NCBI RefSeq assembly: GCF_017304615.1 | Contig: NZ_JAFKLZ010000001.1 | Coordinates: forward strand, 930,001-994,000 | Reading direction: 5' to 3' | Source of the DNA: Sphingomonas sp. | GTDB taxonomy: Bacteria > Pseudomonadota > Alphaproteobacteria > Sphingomonadales > Sphingomonadaceae | DNA length: 64,000 bases | Shown: positions 1-8,781 of the stretch, piece by piece | Numbering within the stretch: the stretch's first letter is position 1 | Layout of the letters: each line of letters starts with the position of its first letter | Position numbers and translations under genes: made by a program | Notes under the pieces: model-generated | Seen by the model: only the letters and a program-made list of their open reading frames with translations | Told to the model about the DNA's origin: nothing | Databases searched by the model: none

Positions 1-1
1 G

Positions 2-718
2 CGTCTGGGCGGGAAGGTGATCGAGGTCGAGAACCTGTCCAAGGCGTATGGCGATAAATTGTTGTTCGAGAATCTGTCGTTCACGCTGCCCGCGGGCGGG
101 ATCGTCGGCGTGATCGGCCCGAACGGCGCGGGCAAATCCACCCTGTTCAAGCTGATCACCGGGCAGGAACAGCCCGATAGCGGTACGATCGAGGTCGGCA
201 CCACCGTGCGGCTGGGATATGTCGACCAGAGCCGCGATCACCTCGATCCGACGAAGAACGTCTGGGAGGAGATTTCGGACGGGCTCGATTACATGAAGGT
301 CAACGGCCACGACCAGTCGACGCGCGCGTACGTAGGCGCTTTCAACTTCAAGGGCGCCGACCAGCAGAAGAACGTCGGCAAGCTGTCGGGCGGCGAGCGC
401 AACCGCGTCAACATCGCCAAGATGCTGAAGCGCGGCGGTAACGTCCTGCTGCTCGACGAACCGACCAACGACCTCGACGTCGAAACGCTGGGCGCGCTCG
501 AGGAAGCGATTGAGAATTTCGCCGGCTGTGCGGTGGTCATCAGCCACGACCGCTTCTTCCTCGACCGCCTCGCGACGCACATCCTGGCGTTCGAGGGGAA
601 TTCGCACGTGGAGTGGTTCGAGGGGAATTTCGAGGCGTATGAGGAAGACAAGCGGCGTCGTCTGGGCGATGCGGCGGATCGGCCGACCGCGTTGGCATAC
701 AAGAAGCTGACGCGATAG
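2..718 (+). CDS. ettA: ABC-F protein, EttA-type translational throttle (3' part only)
   Basis: C-terminal ATPase half of an ABC-F protein; the gene begins before the window. The frame is open from base 2. The Walker A motif GPNGAGKST, the signature LSGGERNR and the Walker B motif [11 protein letters not shown] are all visible, with the switch His in the ISHDRFF segment. The tail ending in AYKKLTR is what I know from EttA. EttA-family proteins bind the ribosomal E site and gate early elongation by ATP/ADP level; there are no membrane segments, so it is cytosolic and not a transporter. Assignment to EttA rather than Uup or another ABC-F rests on the tail and overall similarity; the inter-domain linker that would settle it lies outside. 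Confidence 0.9.
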   Translation, partial: RLGGKVIEVENLSKAYGDKLLFENLSFTLPAGGIVGVIGPNGAGKSTLFKLITGQEQPDSGTIEVGTTVRLGYVDQSRDHLDPTKNVWEEISDGLDYMKVNGHDQSTRAYVGAFNFKGADQQKNVGKLSGGERNRVNIAKMLKRGGNVLLLDEPTNDLDVETLGALEEAIENFAGCAVVISHDRFFLDRLATHILAFEGNSHVEWFEGNFEAYEEDKRRRLGDAADRPTALAYKKLTR

Positions 719-785
719 CCCCAAGGGGTCGCCAGAAAGAATTCGATATGTTACTCCAATAGCCTCGGCTGTTGGGGAACTGTCG

Positions 786-1505
786 ATGACGATCTATCAC
801 TATATCGTAATTGGCGTGTTCGCAGTGTTTGCGCTCGCCGACTGGTTGGGGCGGCGGACCGAATTTCCTGACGTGCGTTACTGGCGCGTGATGGGGATCG
901 TTTCCGCGATCCTGTATTTCACGATCGCCACGCTCGCGCCGTTCGTGTGGGACGAATTCTTCGGCGCGCATCAGTTGATCGACGGGTCGAAGCTGCCGTT
1001 CTGGGCGCAGGTGGTCAGCGGTTTCCTGGTCCTCGAATTCGGTATCTATTTCTGGCACCGCGCGATGCACAGTTGGGACCCGTTGTGGCGCGTCACCCAC
1101 CAGATGCATCACGCCGCCGAACGGATCGACGTGTGGGGAGCATACTATTTCCACCCGGTCGACATGGTGGGCTGGTCGCTGCTCGGGTCACTGTGTCTCG
1201 TCTGGATTTTCGGAATGGCGCCTGAGGCGGCGTTGGTCGTCGCGGTGCTGACGACGATCCCCGGCATTTTCCAGCACCTCAACATCCGCACGCCGCACTG
1301 GCTCGGCTATTTCATCCAGCGCCCCGAAAGCCACCTGATCCACCATCAGCGCGGGGTCCACGCGTTCAACTATGGCGATATTCCGCTGCCCGACATGATC
1401 TTCGGCACGTTCAAGAATCCGCGCGAATGGGAAGGGCAAAATGGCTTCCATCCGGGGTCCACGATGCAGATCCCGGAGATGCTAGCGTTCCGCAAGATTT
1501 CCTAA
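786..1505 (+). CDS. Sterol desaturase / fatty acid hydroxylase family membrane protein
   Basis: Integral membrane di-iron hydroxylase of 239 residues. The family histidine clusters are present: HRAMH near residue 95, HQMHH near residue 106, and HLIHHQRGVH near residues 182-192. Hydrophobic helices lie at about 5-20, 38-60, 76-90 and 130-160. Members insert oxygen or a double bond into lipid substrates such as sterols, carotenoids, fatty acids or sphingoid bases; the substrate cannot be read from sequence. In a sphingolipid-making lineage a lipid hydroxylase is a reasonable guess. It stands alone, 67 nt after ettA, and converges with acyP. Confidence 0.85.
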   Translation: MTIYHYIVIGVFAVFALADWLGRRTEFPDVRYWRVMGIVSAILYFTIATLAPFVWDEFFGAHQLIDGSKLPFWAQVVSGFLVLEFGIYFWHRAMHSWDPLWRVTHQMHHAAERIDVWGAYYFHPVDMVGWSLLGSLCLVWIFGMAPEAALVVAVLTTIPGIFQHLNIRTPHWLGYFIQRPESHLIHHQRGVHAFNYGDIPLPDMIFGTFKNPREWEGQNGFHPGSTMQIPEMLAFRKIS

Positions 1506-1511
1506 CGGGAT

Positions 1512-1790
1512 TCAGGCGGTGAACCGTTTCGTAAACCCCTTCACCGGCTGGCCCGCCTCCACGAACGCCTCGACATGGTCGATCCGCGCGAGCGGGGGGC
1601 CTTCGCGGACGGCCTCGACCAGGGCGGCGACGGCGTCCTCCTCGCCGGAAGCCAGGATTTCAACCGTTCCGTCCTGGCGATTGCGCACCCAGCCGGTGAC
1701 GCCAAGCGCCTGCGCCTTGCGGATGGCATAGTCGCGAAAGCCGACCTGGTGAACCTTGCCCGACACCACGACCCGCTGCATCACGCCCAT
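1512..1790 (-). CDS. acyP: Acylphosphatase
   Basis: Small cytosolic enzyme (92 residues from this start) that hydrolyses the carboxyl-phosphate bond of acyl phosphates. The family signature GKVHQVGFRDYA carries the catalytic Arg, and the Asn-bearing segment GWVRNRQDGTVEI follows. I chose the ATG at 1790 because an AAGGGA ribosome site lies just upstream; a GTG at 1808 and an ATG at 1781 are in frame. The 3' end converges on the hydroxylase gene with only a few bases between. Confidence 0.9.
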   Translation of the reverse strand: MGVMQRVVVSGKVHQVGFRDYAIRKAQALGVTGWVRNRQDGTVEILASGEEDAVAALVEAVREGPPLARIDHVEAFVEAGQPVKGFTKRFTA

Positions 1791-1905
1791 ATACTTTGAT
1801 CCCTTCACCCGACGACGGGATGACCCCGCTCGTCGCCGAAGGTGCTATCATCGTTCGCGAAAAGCCGAAGCGGCCCCGCACGACCATTCGCCGCGCCGAT
1901 GGTGC

Positions 1906-1943
1906 GGTTCGGCGGGACCAGAGCAGGAAGCGCGCCGAACCGA
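1906..1943 (-). terminator. Inverted repeat, possible doxX terminator
   Basis: A perfect 10-bp inverted repeat (CGGTTCGGCG / CGCCGAACCG) with an 18-nt loop lies 46 nt past the doxX stop codon, in the gap before acyP. There is no clear T run after it on the minus strand, so terminator function is a guess. Confidence 0.35.
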
Positions 1944-1988
1944 TCGGTTGCTAATTAACATCGCGGCCTTTTCAGCGCGATGTGCGAC

Positions 1989-2372
1989 TTATGCCGCCTT
2001 GCCGCGTGCTGCATCGACACTCCACGGTCCGGCGCCCGCCGCGGCGATGAACAGGAAGATGAAGCAATAGAGCATCGCCGCTTCGCCCATATTCACAGCG
2101 GGGAAGAAGCTCTTGGGGGCGTGAACCATGAAATAGGCGGCCGCCGACATGCCCGACACGACGAACGCCGCCGGACGCGTGAACAGGCCGATCACCAGGA
2201 GCGCGCCGCCGACCAGTTCGATCGCGCCCGCGGTATAGAGCAACGGATTGAGCGGCATCGGAAAGGGCGGGATGCCGAAATATTTCGACACGCCATGCTG
2301 CAGGAAGCCGAGGCCGGCGACGATACGGAGCAGCGACAGCAATCGCGGCGACCAGCTTGCGGGAATGGGCAT
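1989..2372 (-). CDS. DoxX family membrane protein
   Basis: A 127-residue protein with four hydrophobic helices, typical of DoxX/DoxD small membrane proteins. Recognisable features are the LRIVAGLGFLQHG first helix with its His-Gly, the EL-GG turn in the second helix (GAIELVGGALLVIGLFTRP), and a FFP motif before the last helix. The start at 2372 is set by a perfect AGGAGG 6 nt upstream; an in-frame extension to 2423 lacks support. The family is linked to thiol/redox functions in some bacteria, but the biochemical role here is not known. Confidence 0.85.
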   Translation of the reverse strand: MPIPASWSPRLLSLLRIVAGLGFLQHGVSKYFGIPPFPMPLNPLLYTAGAIELVGGALLVIGLFTRPAAFVVSGMSAAAYFMVHAPKSFFPAVNMGEAAMLYCFIFLFIAAAGAGPWSVDAARGKAA

Positions 2373-2448
2373 CAAACCTCCTGTTATTACAAGAGCAGAC
2401 CTAGGGCATGTTTGGCCCGACAACCATCCAACGAACGGAAACGCTTCG

Positions 2449-2934
2449 TTACGCGGACGGATAGGTGATCGCGATCACCTCATATTCCTTCTCGCCAGCC
2501 GGTAGCAGGACGCGGCGCAGGTCGCCCACCGTGGAGCCGCGTAGCGCGCGGGCGAGAGGAGAACCCCAGCCGACGCGGCCTTGCCCGGCATCGCCCTCGT
2601 CGTCGCCGACCAGGGTCATCGTGCGGTGGTTGTCGTCCTCATCGGCGATGGTCACGGTCGCGCCGAAGAACACACGGGACCGGTCGGGCGCCGCGGCGGG
2701 ATCGACGACCTTTGCCTCCTTCATCCGCTTCGCTAGCCAGCCGAGCCGCCGGTCGATCTGGCGCAGCCGTTGGCGGCCGTAGATGTAGTCGCCATTCTCC
2801 GACCGGTCGCCGTTCCCCGCCGCCCAGGAAATCACTTCGACCAGCTTGGGTCGCTCGTCGCCGAACAACTGGTCATATTCCGCGCGCAGCGCCGCAAAAC
2901 CGGCGGGCGTGATATAGTTGGGACGATCGGAGAT
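2449..2934 (-). CDS. greB: Transcription elongation factor GreB, unusual start
   Basis: Gre factors enter the RNA polymerase secondary channel and stimulate cleavage of backtracked RNA. The GreB signature NGDRSENGDYIYGR holds the acidic Asp and Glu at the coiled-coil tip, and the C-terminal FKBP-like domain runs from about residue 80. The conserved N-terminus RPNYITPAGF is encoded upstream of the first canonical-type start (TTG at 2868), which would remove 22 residues and give 139. To include it, translation must begin at ATC (2934-2932), two codons after the in-frame slt stop. From there the protein is 161 residues, near the usual ~158. No ATG, GTG or TTG exists between that stop and the conserved motif. 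It sits directly after slt, so it may be translated by reinitiation. Confidence 0.85.
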   Translation of the reverse strand: MSDRPNYITPAGFAALRAEYDQLFGDERPKLVEVISWAAGNGDRSENGDYIYGRQRLRQIDRRLGWLAKRMKEAKVVDPAAAPDRSRVFFGATVTIADEDDNHRTMTLVGDDEGDAGQGRVGWGSPLARALRGSTVGDLRRVLLPAGEKEYEVIAITYPSA

Positions 2935-2937
2935 GGT

Positions 2938-4920
2938 TCAGCCTGGCCGCTTGTTGCCGAGATACCAGCTAAGCCGCGCATTCCCCGTCGAAGTCGCGCG
3001 CTGCGGGTTTATCAAGTCATAGACTACCGCGTTTTCGAGCACATGCTGGACGTACCGCTTGGTCTCATCGAACGGAATCGCCTCGATCCAGTCGATCCAG
3101 TCGACCGCGCCAGTCCGTGGATCGCCGTTCGCTGCGAGCCATTTATTCACGTTGCCGCCGCCAGCGTTGTAGGCGGCGATCGCCAGCGGATAGCTGCCGT
3201 AACTATTATACAGCCGCGCGAAATAGGCGGTGCCGATCTGAATGTTGTAATCGGTACTGCTCAGCAGCATGCCCGAATCCCAGGCAAGTCCGAGCTTGGT
3301 TGCCTGTTCGCGGCCCGTCCCCGGCATCAGCTGCATGACGCCGCGGGCGCCGGCGCGGCTAATGAGGGCGGGGTCGAACTGGGATTCCTGGCGCATGATG
3401 CCGTGCGCGACGCTCCAGCTGCCTGTCGCGCTGGCGGGAATGTTGACCGTCGGGAAGCCAGCCAGCGTATATTCGCTGACGCCGTTGAGCAGTGCGCTGC
3501 GCCCGACCATCACCGCCAAGTCGGGGCGGCTGAGCATCCGCGCGAGTTCGGCGGCGAGGACGTGGTCGGCCTCGGTCGTGGCGTTGTTGGCGATCTGGCG
3601 GACGAACGCCGATTGCTCCTCATGCGCGCCTATTGTGCCGAGGAACTGCGCAGCGCGGACGATTTCGCTCTTGTAGAAAGCGGTCCGCACGGCGGCATCG
3701 ACCGGGCGGTTGATCGCGTCGGTCGGCGGGGTCATCGCCAGGCCGAGGCGCTCCGTCGCTAGCTGGCCGTAGAACTGGTCGCGATAGGCCGACGCACGAG
3801 TCAGGTAGGTCCTGGCGTCCTCCTTGCGACCCGCAGCCTCTGTCGCGCGGGCGGCCCAGTAAAAGCCCTTCGACTTGAGCGCGGTCGAGCGCGAGCCGCC
3901 GGTATAGCGGACGAACATCGGCGCGGCGTCGGCCGGGCGGCCCAGCCGCTTCATCGCGGCCTGCCCGGCGAGCCAGACGAGGTCGGTATAGGGATCGCGC
4001 TCGCCATAAGGGCGCAGCGACACGTCGGTGCCTGCGGGATAGGCGTCGTCGACCTGGCTCGCGATCGCATAGGCGGTGCCGGAATCGCCCGCCGCCAGCG
4101 CGGCGCGGGCATTCTTGAGCAGCAAGTCGAACCAGCGATCGGGGTCGGTCGGCAATTTGGCGAAATTGTGTGGCCGCGCGAGCAGGGAGCGCGCCGAGGA
4201 CGCCGCGCCCGAATTGGTCAGCCAGATCGCCTTGTCGGCGAGATAGCCGGGATCGCCCGCGCCGATCGCGTCGGCCCCGCCCGCACCCGGCGCGCCGGTG
4301 CGCAGATCGAGCCGCGCCTGGAACAGCGGGCGAGCGGCGGGGCTGGTCAGCAGGATCTGGCGCGACGCCGCGCTCGTCTGACCCTGCCACAGCAACTGGT
4401 CCATCCGCGCATCGTGATCGGCCGGGGTCAGCGCGTCCGAGAAGGTCGTCAGCACGATAGATTCGTCGGCGGTCGACAGCGGTCCCGTCACCCAGCCGGT
4501 GCGCGCCGCGTTCTTCGCCTCGTCGCGCGCCCCGGTGTTGTTAAGGGCCTGCGCGAAACGCACCCATGCGGTCGCGTTCTGCGGCGGGTACCGGCGGAAA
4601 AAGGCGATGGCGGTCGACGCCGAGAAGTTCCCCTGGCCCAACGCCGCTTCGGCATTGCGGCGCATCACCGTCTCGCCCGGCCAGCCCGGATGCGCGAGCA
4701 GGAAGCGCGCATAGCTGTCGAACGGCGCGTTGTTGGTCTGGCTCAGCGACCGCCATTCGGTGATCGCTGCCGACAAGGCGGCGTTGGCCGTCGGATCGCC
4801 GCTGGTTCCCGCCAACCGCGCCTTCGCCCAGTCGAACTGATCCTGAAACGCATAGCTCGTCGCGGCCATGCCCGACAAAAAGGTGGCGGTGAGTGCGGTC
4901 TTGATCCAAGGCGCGATCAT
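2938..4920 (-). CDS. slt: Soluble lytic murein transglycosylase
   Basis: Periplasmic peptidoglycan-cleaving enzyme (660 residues) that breaks the MurNAc-GlcNAc bond with formation of 1,6-anhydroMurNAc. A signal peptide covers about residues 1-24 (MIAPWIKTALTATFLSGMAA then SYAF). A long alpha-helical, TPR-like superhelix fills residues 30-480. The goose-lysozyme-like catalytic domain follows: MRQESQFDP contains the catalytic Glu, then SRAGARGVMQLMPGTG and AYNAGGGNV. It is divergent from dapA and upstream of greB in the same direction. Confidence 0.95.
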   Translation of the reverse strand: MIAPWIKTALTATFLSGMAATSYAFQDQFDWAKARLAGTSGDPTANAALSAAITEWRSLSQTNNAPFDSYARFLLAHPGWPGETVMRRNAEAALGQGNFSASTAIAFFRRYPPQNATAWVRFAQALNNTGARDEAKNAARTGWVTGPLSTADESIVLTTFSDALTPADHDARMDQLLWQGQTSAASRQILLTSPAARPLFQARLDLRTGAPGAGGADAIGAGDPGYLADKAIWLTNSGAASSARSLLARPHNFAKLPTDPDRWFDLLLKNARAALAAGDSGTAYAIASQVDDAYPAGTDVSLRPYGERDPYTDLVWLAGQAAMKRLGRPADAAPMFVRYTGGSRSTALKSKGFYWAARATEAAGRKEDARTYLTRASAYRDQFYGQLATERLGLAMTPPTDAINRPVDAAVRTAFYKSEIVRAAQFLGTIGAHEEQSAFVRQIANNATTEADHVLAAELARMLSRPDLAVMVGRSALLNGVSEYTLAGFPTVNIPASATGSWSVAHGIMRQESQFDPALISRAGARGVMQLMPGTGREQATKLGLAWDSGMLLSSTDYNIQIGTAYFARLYNSYGSYPLAIAAYNAGGGNVNKWLAANGDPRTGAVDWIDWIEAIPFDETKRYVQHVLENAVVYDLINPQRATSTGNARLSWYLGNKRPG

Positions 4921-4998
4921 GTGGACAGCATATAGCGCAGCCTTCTATCTGTCAGGTGAATAAACCGCGATTTGGCCGCGGATAAGGAGCTTTTAGGC

Positions 4999-5883
4999 AT
5001 GTTTTCGGGATCGATCCCGGCGCTGGTCACGCCGTTTGCGGCGGACGGAAGCTTCGTCGAAAGCGCGTTTCGCGAATTGGTGGAGTGGCAAATCGCCGAA
5101 GGATCGGCGGGGCTGGTTCCCGTCGGCACCACCGGCGAAGCGGCGACGCTGACGTTCGAGGAGCACTTCAACGTGGTCCGCGTCTGCGTCGATCAGGCGA
5201 GGGGCCGCGTGCCGATCCTGGCCGGGGCGGGGTCGAACGACACGCGCGTCGCGATCGGCAACGTCCGCGCCGCCAAGGAAGCCGGTGCCGACGCCGCGCT
5301 GATGGTGCCGCCTTATTACAACCGCCCGAGCCAGGAGGGCATCTTTCGTCATTTCGAGGCGATCGCGACCGAAACCTCGCTACCGATCGTGCTCTACAAC
5401 GTGCCCGGCCGCACCGTGACCGACATTCAGCCAGCGACGATGGCGCGGATCGTCAAGGCGTTCCCGGGCACGTTCATCGGGGTGAAGGACGCCACCGGCA
5501 GCCTGGGGCGCGTGACCGAGCAGCGGCTCGGCTGCGGGCCGGATTTCATCCAGTTGTCGGGCAATGACGAGACAGCGCTGGCGTTTAACGCGATGGGTGG
5601 GACGGGGTGCATCTCCGTCACCGCGAACGTCGCGCCGCGGCTGTGCGCCGATTTCCAGGTTGCGTGGGCGGCGGGCGATGTCGCGAAGGCCCGGGCGTTG
5701 CACGACCGGCTCTATGCGCTGCACCTCGCGATGTTCACCGACGCCTCGCCCGGACCGGTCAAATATGCGCTAGGCAAGGTGAAGCCGGAGTGGCCGCTCC
5801 ATTTGCGCCTGCCGATGACGCCTGCTGGCGAGGCGGCGCGGGCGGCAGTGGATGCGGCGATGGCGGGGGCAGGGCTGGCCTAA
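4999..5883 (+). CDS. dapA: 4-hydroxy-tetrahydrodipicolinate synthase
   Basis: Condenses pyruvate with aspartate semialdehyde in the lysine/diaminopimelate pathway, which supplies peptidoglycan precursor. The protein is a TIM barrel of 294 residues. Schiff-base Lys163 lies in GVKDATG, Tyr133 in YNVPGRT, and the pyruvate-binding GTTGE motif is near residues 43-47. The ATG at 4999 is preferred over an in-frame start at 4972 because AAGGAG lies at 4984-4989. It is separated from slt by a 78-bp divergent promoter region and followed closely by smpB. Confidence 0.97.
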   Translation: MFSGSIPALVTPFAADGSFVESAFRELVEWQIAEGSAGLVPVGTTGEAATLTFEEHFNVVRVCVDQARGRVPILAGAGSNDTRVAIGNVRAAKEAGADAALMVPPYYNRPSQEGIFRHFEAIATETSLPIVLYNVPGRTVTDIQPATMARIVKAFPGTFIGVKDATGSLGRVTEQRLGCGPDFIQLSGNDETALAFNAMGGTGCISVTANVAPRLCADFQVAWAAGDVAKARALHDRLYALHLAMFTDASPGPVKYALGKVKPEWPLHLRLPMTPAGEAARAAVDAAMAGAGLA

Positions 5884-5913
5884 CCGCCGCTTCGCGCCTA
5901 CATGCGCGCTCCC

Positions 5914-6399
5914 ATGTCTCGTCCCAAGCCTGCTACGTTCGATAAGAAGAAGATCGTCGCCGAGAACCGGCGCGCGCGGTTCGATTATTCGATCGACCAG
6001 ACGTTCGAGGCCGGGATCGCGCTGACGGGGACCGAAGTGAAGTCGCTGCGGTTCGGCGAGGGGTCGATCGCGGAGAGCTATGCCGAGGTGTCGCCCGACG
6101 GCGGGGTATGGCTGATCAATTCAAACATTCCCGAATTCAGCCACGGCAATCGCTTCAACCACGAACCGAAGCGGCCGCGCAAACTGCTGATGCACGAGCG
6201 CGAGATCAACAAGTTGCATGGCGCCGTCGCGCGCGAGGGCATGACGCTGGTGCCGCTGATGATCTATTTCAACTCGCAAGGCCGCGCGAAGCTCGAACTG
6301 GCGCTCGCCAAGGGACGCAAAGCGCACGACAAGCGCGAGCATATCAAGGAACGCGACTGGAAGAAGGAAGCTGGTCGCATCATGCGTGAACGCGGCTGA
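5914..6399 (+). CDS. smpB: SsrA-binding protein SmpB
   Basis: tmRNA partner needed for rescue of stalled ribosomes. The 161-residue OB-fold protein shows ENRRARFDY, the GxEVKSLR segment ([14 protein letters not shown]) and a basic C-terminal tail KRTHIKERDW-like ([13 protein letters not shown]). The ATG at 5914 gives the usual MSRP... start; an ATG at 5902 is in frame. It lies about 30 nt after dapA, probably in the same transcript. Confidence 0.96.
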   Translation: MSRPKPATFDKKKIVAENRRARFDYSIDQTFEAGIALTGTEVKSLRFGEGSIAESYAEVSPDGGVWLINSNIPEFSHGNRFNHEPKRPRKLLMHEREINKLHGAVAREGMTLVPLMIYFNSQGRAKLELALAKGRKAHDKREHIKERDWKKEAGRIMRERG

Positions 6400-6542
6400 C
6401 GACGGGGTGTCGTCGCGCTGAAACATGCGCGATTCCGGGCGATTGACTGGGCGTATCACCGGCGTAAAACACGCCGCGTCATAACAAAGGGGCGCGGCCG
6501 TCCAACCGCTATCCCGACATGCCCCCAGTAAGGATTCGCTCC

Positions 6543-8573
6543 ATGAAGCCCATTACCTTCGCGCTCCTCGCCGCCACCGCCTTGGGCGGAATAGCGGTCG
6601 CGCAGCAGACCGTCGCCGCCGCCCCCGCTGCCGCTGGGAAGCCGACCTTCGGTACGTTCGGTATGGACACCGCCGGCATGGACAAGTCGGTCGCGCCGGG
6701 CGACAATTTCTACGATTACGGCAATGGCCTATGGGCGAAGAACACGCCGATCCCCGCGGACAAATCGAACTACGGCTCGTTCAACCTGCTCAGCGACCTG
6801 TCTGAAGAGCGGACCAAGGGTATTCTGGAAGGCGTCGCGAGCGATTCTAAATCTAAGATCGGCGTTGCCTATTCTACCTATCTCGACCGCCCGGCGATCG
6901 ATGCGAAGGGCATGGCGCCGATCGCGCCGTGGCTCGGCAAGATCAAGGCCGCGACCAAGGCGACCTACCCAGCCTTGCTCGCCGAGGCTGGGCGCGCGGG
7001 GATCGGCGGTCCGTTCGGCGCGTACGTCGGGCAGGATGACAAGAATCCCGAAGTCTATGCGCTCGGCCTCGTTCAGTCGGGCCTGGGTCTGCCCGACCGC
7101 GACTATTATCTGTCGACCGATGCAAAGCTTGCTCAGGCAAAGGCCGCGTATCAGGCGCATATCGCCAAGGTGCTGACGATGGCGGGCGAAAGCGATGCCG
7201 ATGCGCGCGCCAAGGCGATCGTCGATTTCGAAACCGCGATCGCGCAGGTCAGCTGGACTCGCGTCGACAGCCGCGACGCGGACAAGACCTACAACAAGAT
7301 GAGGGTCGCGGACTTGCTGAAGTCGGCGCCGGGCTTCGACTTCGCGACGTATTTCAAGGATCAGGGGGCGCCCGTCGATTCGGTCATCGTGGCGCAGCCG
7401 AGCGCGGTCGCCGGCATCGCGAAGCTGGTCGCCGACGCGCCGATCGGGGTGCTGCAGGACCAGTTGCTGGTGCGAAGCCTCGACAATTTCGCCGACGTGC
7501 TGCCCAAGCAGTTCGACGACGAGCAATTCGCTTTCTATGGCAAGACGCTGTCGGGCACGCCCGAGCAGGAGGCGCGTTGGAAGCGCGCGGTGCAGTTCAC
7601 CACCGGCTCGCTCGATGACGAGGTCAGCAAGATCTACGTCCAGAAATATTTCCCGCCCGCGACCAAGGCGGCGGCGGACAAGCTGGTGAAGAACATCATC
7701 GCGGCGATGGGCGCGCGGATAGACAAGCTGACCTGGATGGCGCCCGAAACCAAGAAGAAGGCACACGAGAAGCTTGCCGCCTTCACGCCAAAGATCGGCT
7801 ATCCGTCGAAGTGGAAGGATTATGCAGCGCTGACGATCACCAAGGGCGATGCGTTCGGCAATAACTGGCGCGCGAACGAGTGGCAGCACAATTACAATTT
7901 CGGCCATCTCGGCAAGCCGTTGCAGCGCTGGGAGTGGGGGATGACCCCGATGACGGTGAACGCCTACGCCAATTTCGGCATGGTCGAGATCGTGTTCCCC
8001 GCCGCGATCCTGCAGCCGCCCTTCTTCGATCCGAACGCCGACCCGGCGATCAACTATGGCGGGATCGGCGCGGTGATCGGCCACGAACTGTCGCACCATT
8101 TCGACGATCAGGGCGCGAAATACGACAAGACCGGCAAGCTGACTCAGTGGTGGACGGATGCCGATGTCGCCGCGTTCAACAAGCTCGAAGCGGCACTTTC
8201 CGCGCAATATGACGCATACGAACCGCTGCCGGGCAAGCACGTCAACGGAAAGCTCACGCTGGGCGAGAACTCGGCCGACCTGGCGGGGCTGTCGGTCGCG
8301 TATGACGCCTACAAGACATCGCTGGGCGGCAAGCCCGCGCCGGTGCTCGACGGTTTCAGCGGGGACCAGCGTTTCTATCTCGGCTGGGCGCAGGTGTGGC
8401 GCCGCAACTATCGCGAGCAGAACCTGCTCCAGCGGCTGCTGACCGACCCGCATAGCCCGAGCGAACAGCGCGCCAACATCGTGCGGAACATGGACCCGTG
8501 GTATGCGGCGTTCAATCCGACCGAGGGGCAGAAGCTCTATCTGTCGCCGGCCAACCGGGTACGAATCTGGTAA
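6543..8573 (+). CDS. M13 family metallopeptidase (neprilysin/PepO-like), exported
   Basis: Zinc endopeptidase of 676 residues with a signal peptide (MKPITFALLAATALGG...AVA). The M13 zinc motif HELSH is at residues 514-518, and GENSADLAG about 60 residues later supplies the third zinc ligand. The N-terminal M13 domain with PGDNFYDYGNGLW is also typical. The C-terminus ends in RVRIW, the conserved family ending (PxxRVxxW). The start at 6543 follows an AAGGA sequence; an ATG at 6519 is in frame but would put charged residues before the signal peptide. A strong terminator follows. Confidence 0.95.
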   Translation: MKPITFALLAATALGGIAVAQQTVAAAPAAAGKPTFGTFGMDTAGMDKSVAPGDNFYDYGNGLWAKNTPIPADKSNYGSFNLLSDLSEERTKGILEGVASDSKSKIGVAYSTYLDRPAIDAKGMAPIAPWLGKIKAATKATYPALLAEAGRAGIGGPFGAYVGQDDKNPEVYALGLVQSGLGLPDRDYYLSTDAKLAQAKAAYQAHIAKVLTMAGESDADARAKAIVDFETAIAQVSWTRVDSRDADKTYNKMRVADLLKSAPGFDFATYFKDQGAPVDSVIVAQPSAVAGIAKLVADAPIGVLQDQLLVRSLDNFADVLPKQFDDEQFAFYGKTLSGTPEQEARWKRAVQFTTGSLDDEVSKIYVQKYFPPATKAAADKLVKNIIAAMGARIDKLTWMAPETKKKAHEKLAAFTPKIGYPSKWKDYAALTITKGDAFGNNWRANEWQHNYNFGHLGKPLQRWEWGMTPMTVNAYANFGMVEIVFPAAILQPPFFDPNADPAINYGGIGAVIGHELSHHFDDQGAKYDKTGKLTQWWTDADVAAFNKLEAALSAQYDAYEPLPGKHVNGKLTLGENSADLAGLSVAYDAYKTSLGGKPAPVLDGFSGDQRFYLGWAQVWRRNYREQNLLQRLLTDPHSPSEQRANIVRNMDPWYAAFNPTEGQKLYLSPANRVRIW

Positions 8574-8597
8574 TCTGGAACCAGTCGGAAAAGATAG

Positions 8598-8635
8598 CGC
8601 CGTCGGTGGAAAGCCCACCGGCGGCGTTTTCTTTT
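8598..8635 (+). terminator. Intrinsic terminator of the M13 peptidase gene
   Basis: A 12-bp stem (one T-G wobble) formed by CGCCGTCGGTGG and CCACCGGCGGCG with a 5-nt loop, followed directly by TTTTCTTTT. It begins 25 nt after the stop codon. Confidence 0.9.
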
Positions 8636-8636
8636 C

Positions 8637-8725
8637 CGTCATGCCGGACTTGTTCTGGCGTCCAAGGTGCCGCCAGCGCTGTCGCTTGAGGAGAGTTGGA
8701 CCCCTGACTAAGTCCGGGGGTGACG
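8637..8725. repeat. Palindromic dispersed repeat (REP-like), copy 1
   Basis: An 89-bp element between the M13 terminator and cckA. It starts CGTCATGCCGGACTTG and ends CTAAGTCCGGGGGTGACG, so its ends are imperfect inverted repeats of about 16 bp. A second element with the same ends lies at 28848-28932; the interiors differ. I recall similar CGTCATGCCGGAC...GTGACG elements being common between genes of sphingomonads, but did not search. Confidence 0.75.
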
Positions 8726-8781
8726 ATTGTGGGCCAGCGTCCCGCTTGACCTGTCCGCTCACCCCGCCACAAGGGTGGGCA

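Noticed and set aside
2770-3762. Long plus-strand frame opposite slt
   Set aside because: Same reason: low-complexity Arg/Ala protein shadowing a clearly recognised gene.
6400-6416. GACGAC...GTCGTC hairpin after smpB
   Set aside because: Only a 6-bp stem without a T run; too weak to call a terminator.
6729-8762. A 677-codon open frame antisense to the M13 peptidase gene
   Set aside because: The sense frame has a full signal peptide, HELSH and GENSAD motifs; the antisense protein is Arg-rich, without domains, as expected from GC-rich codon mirroring.
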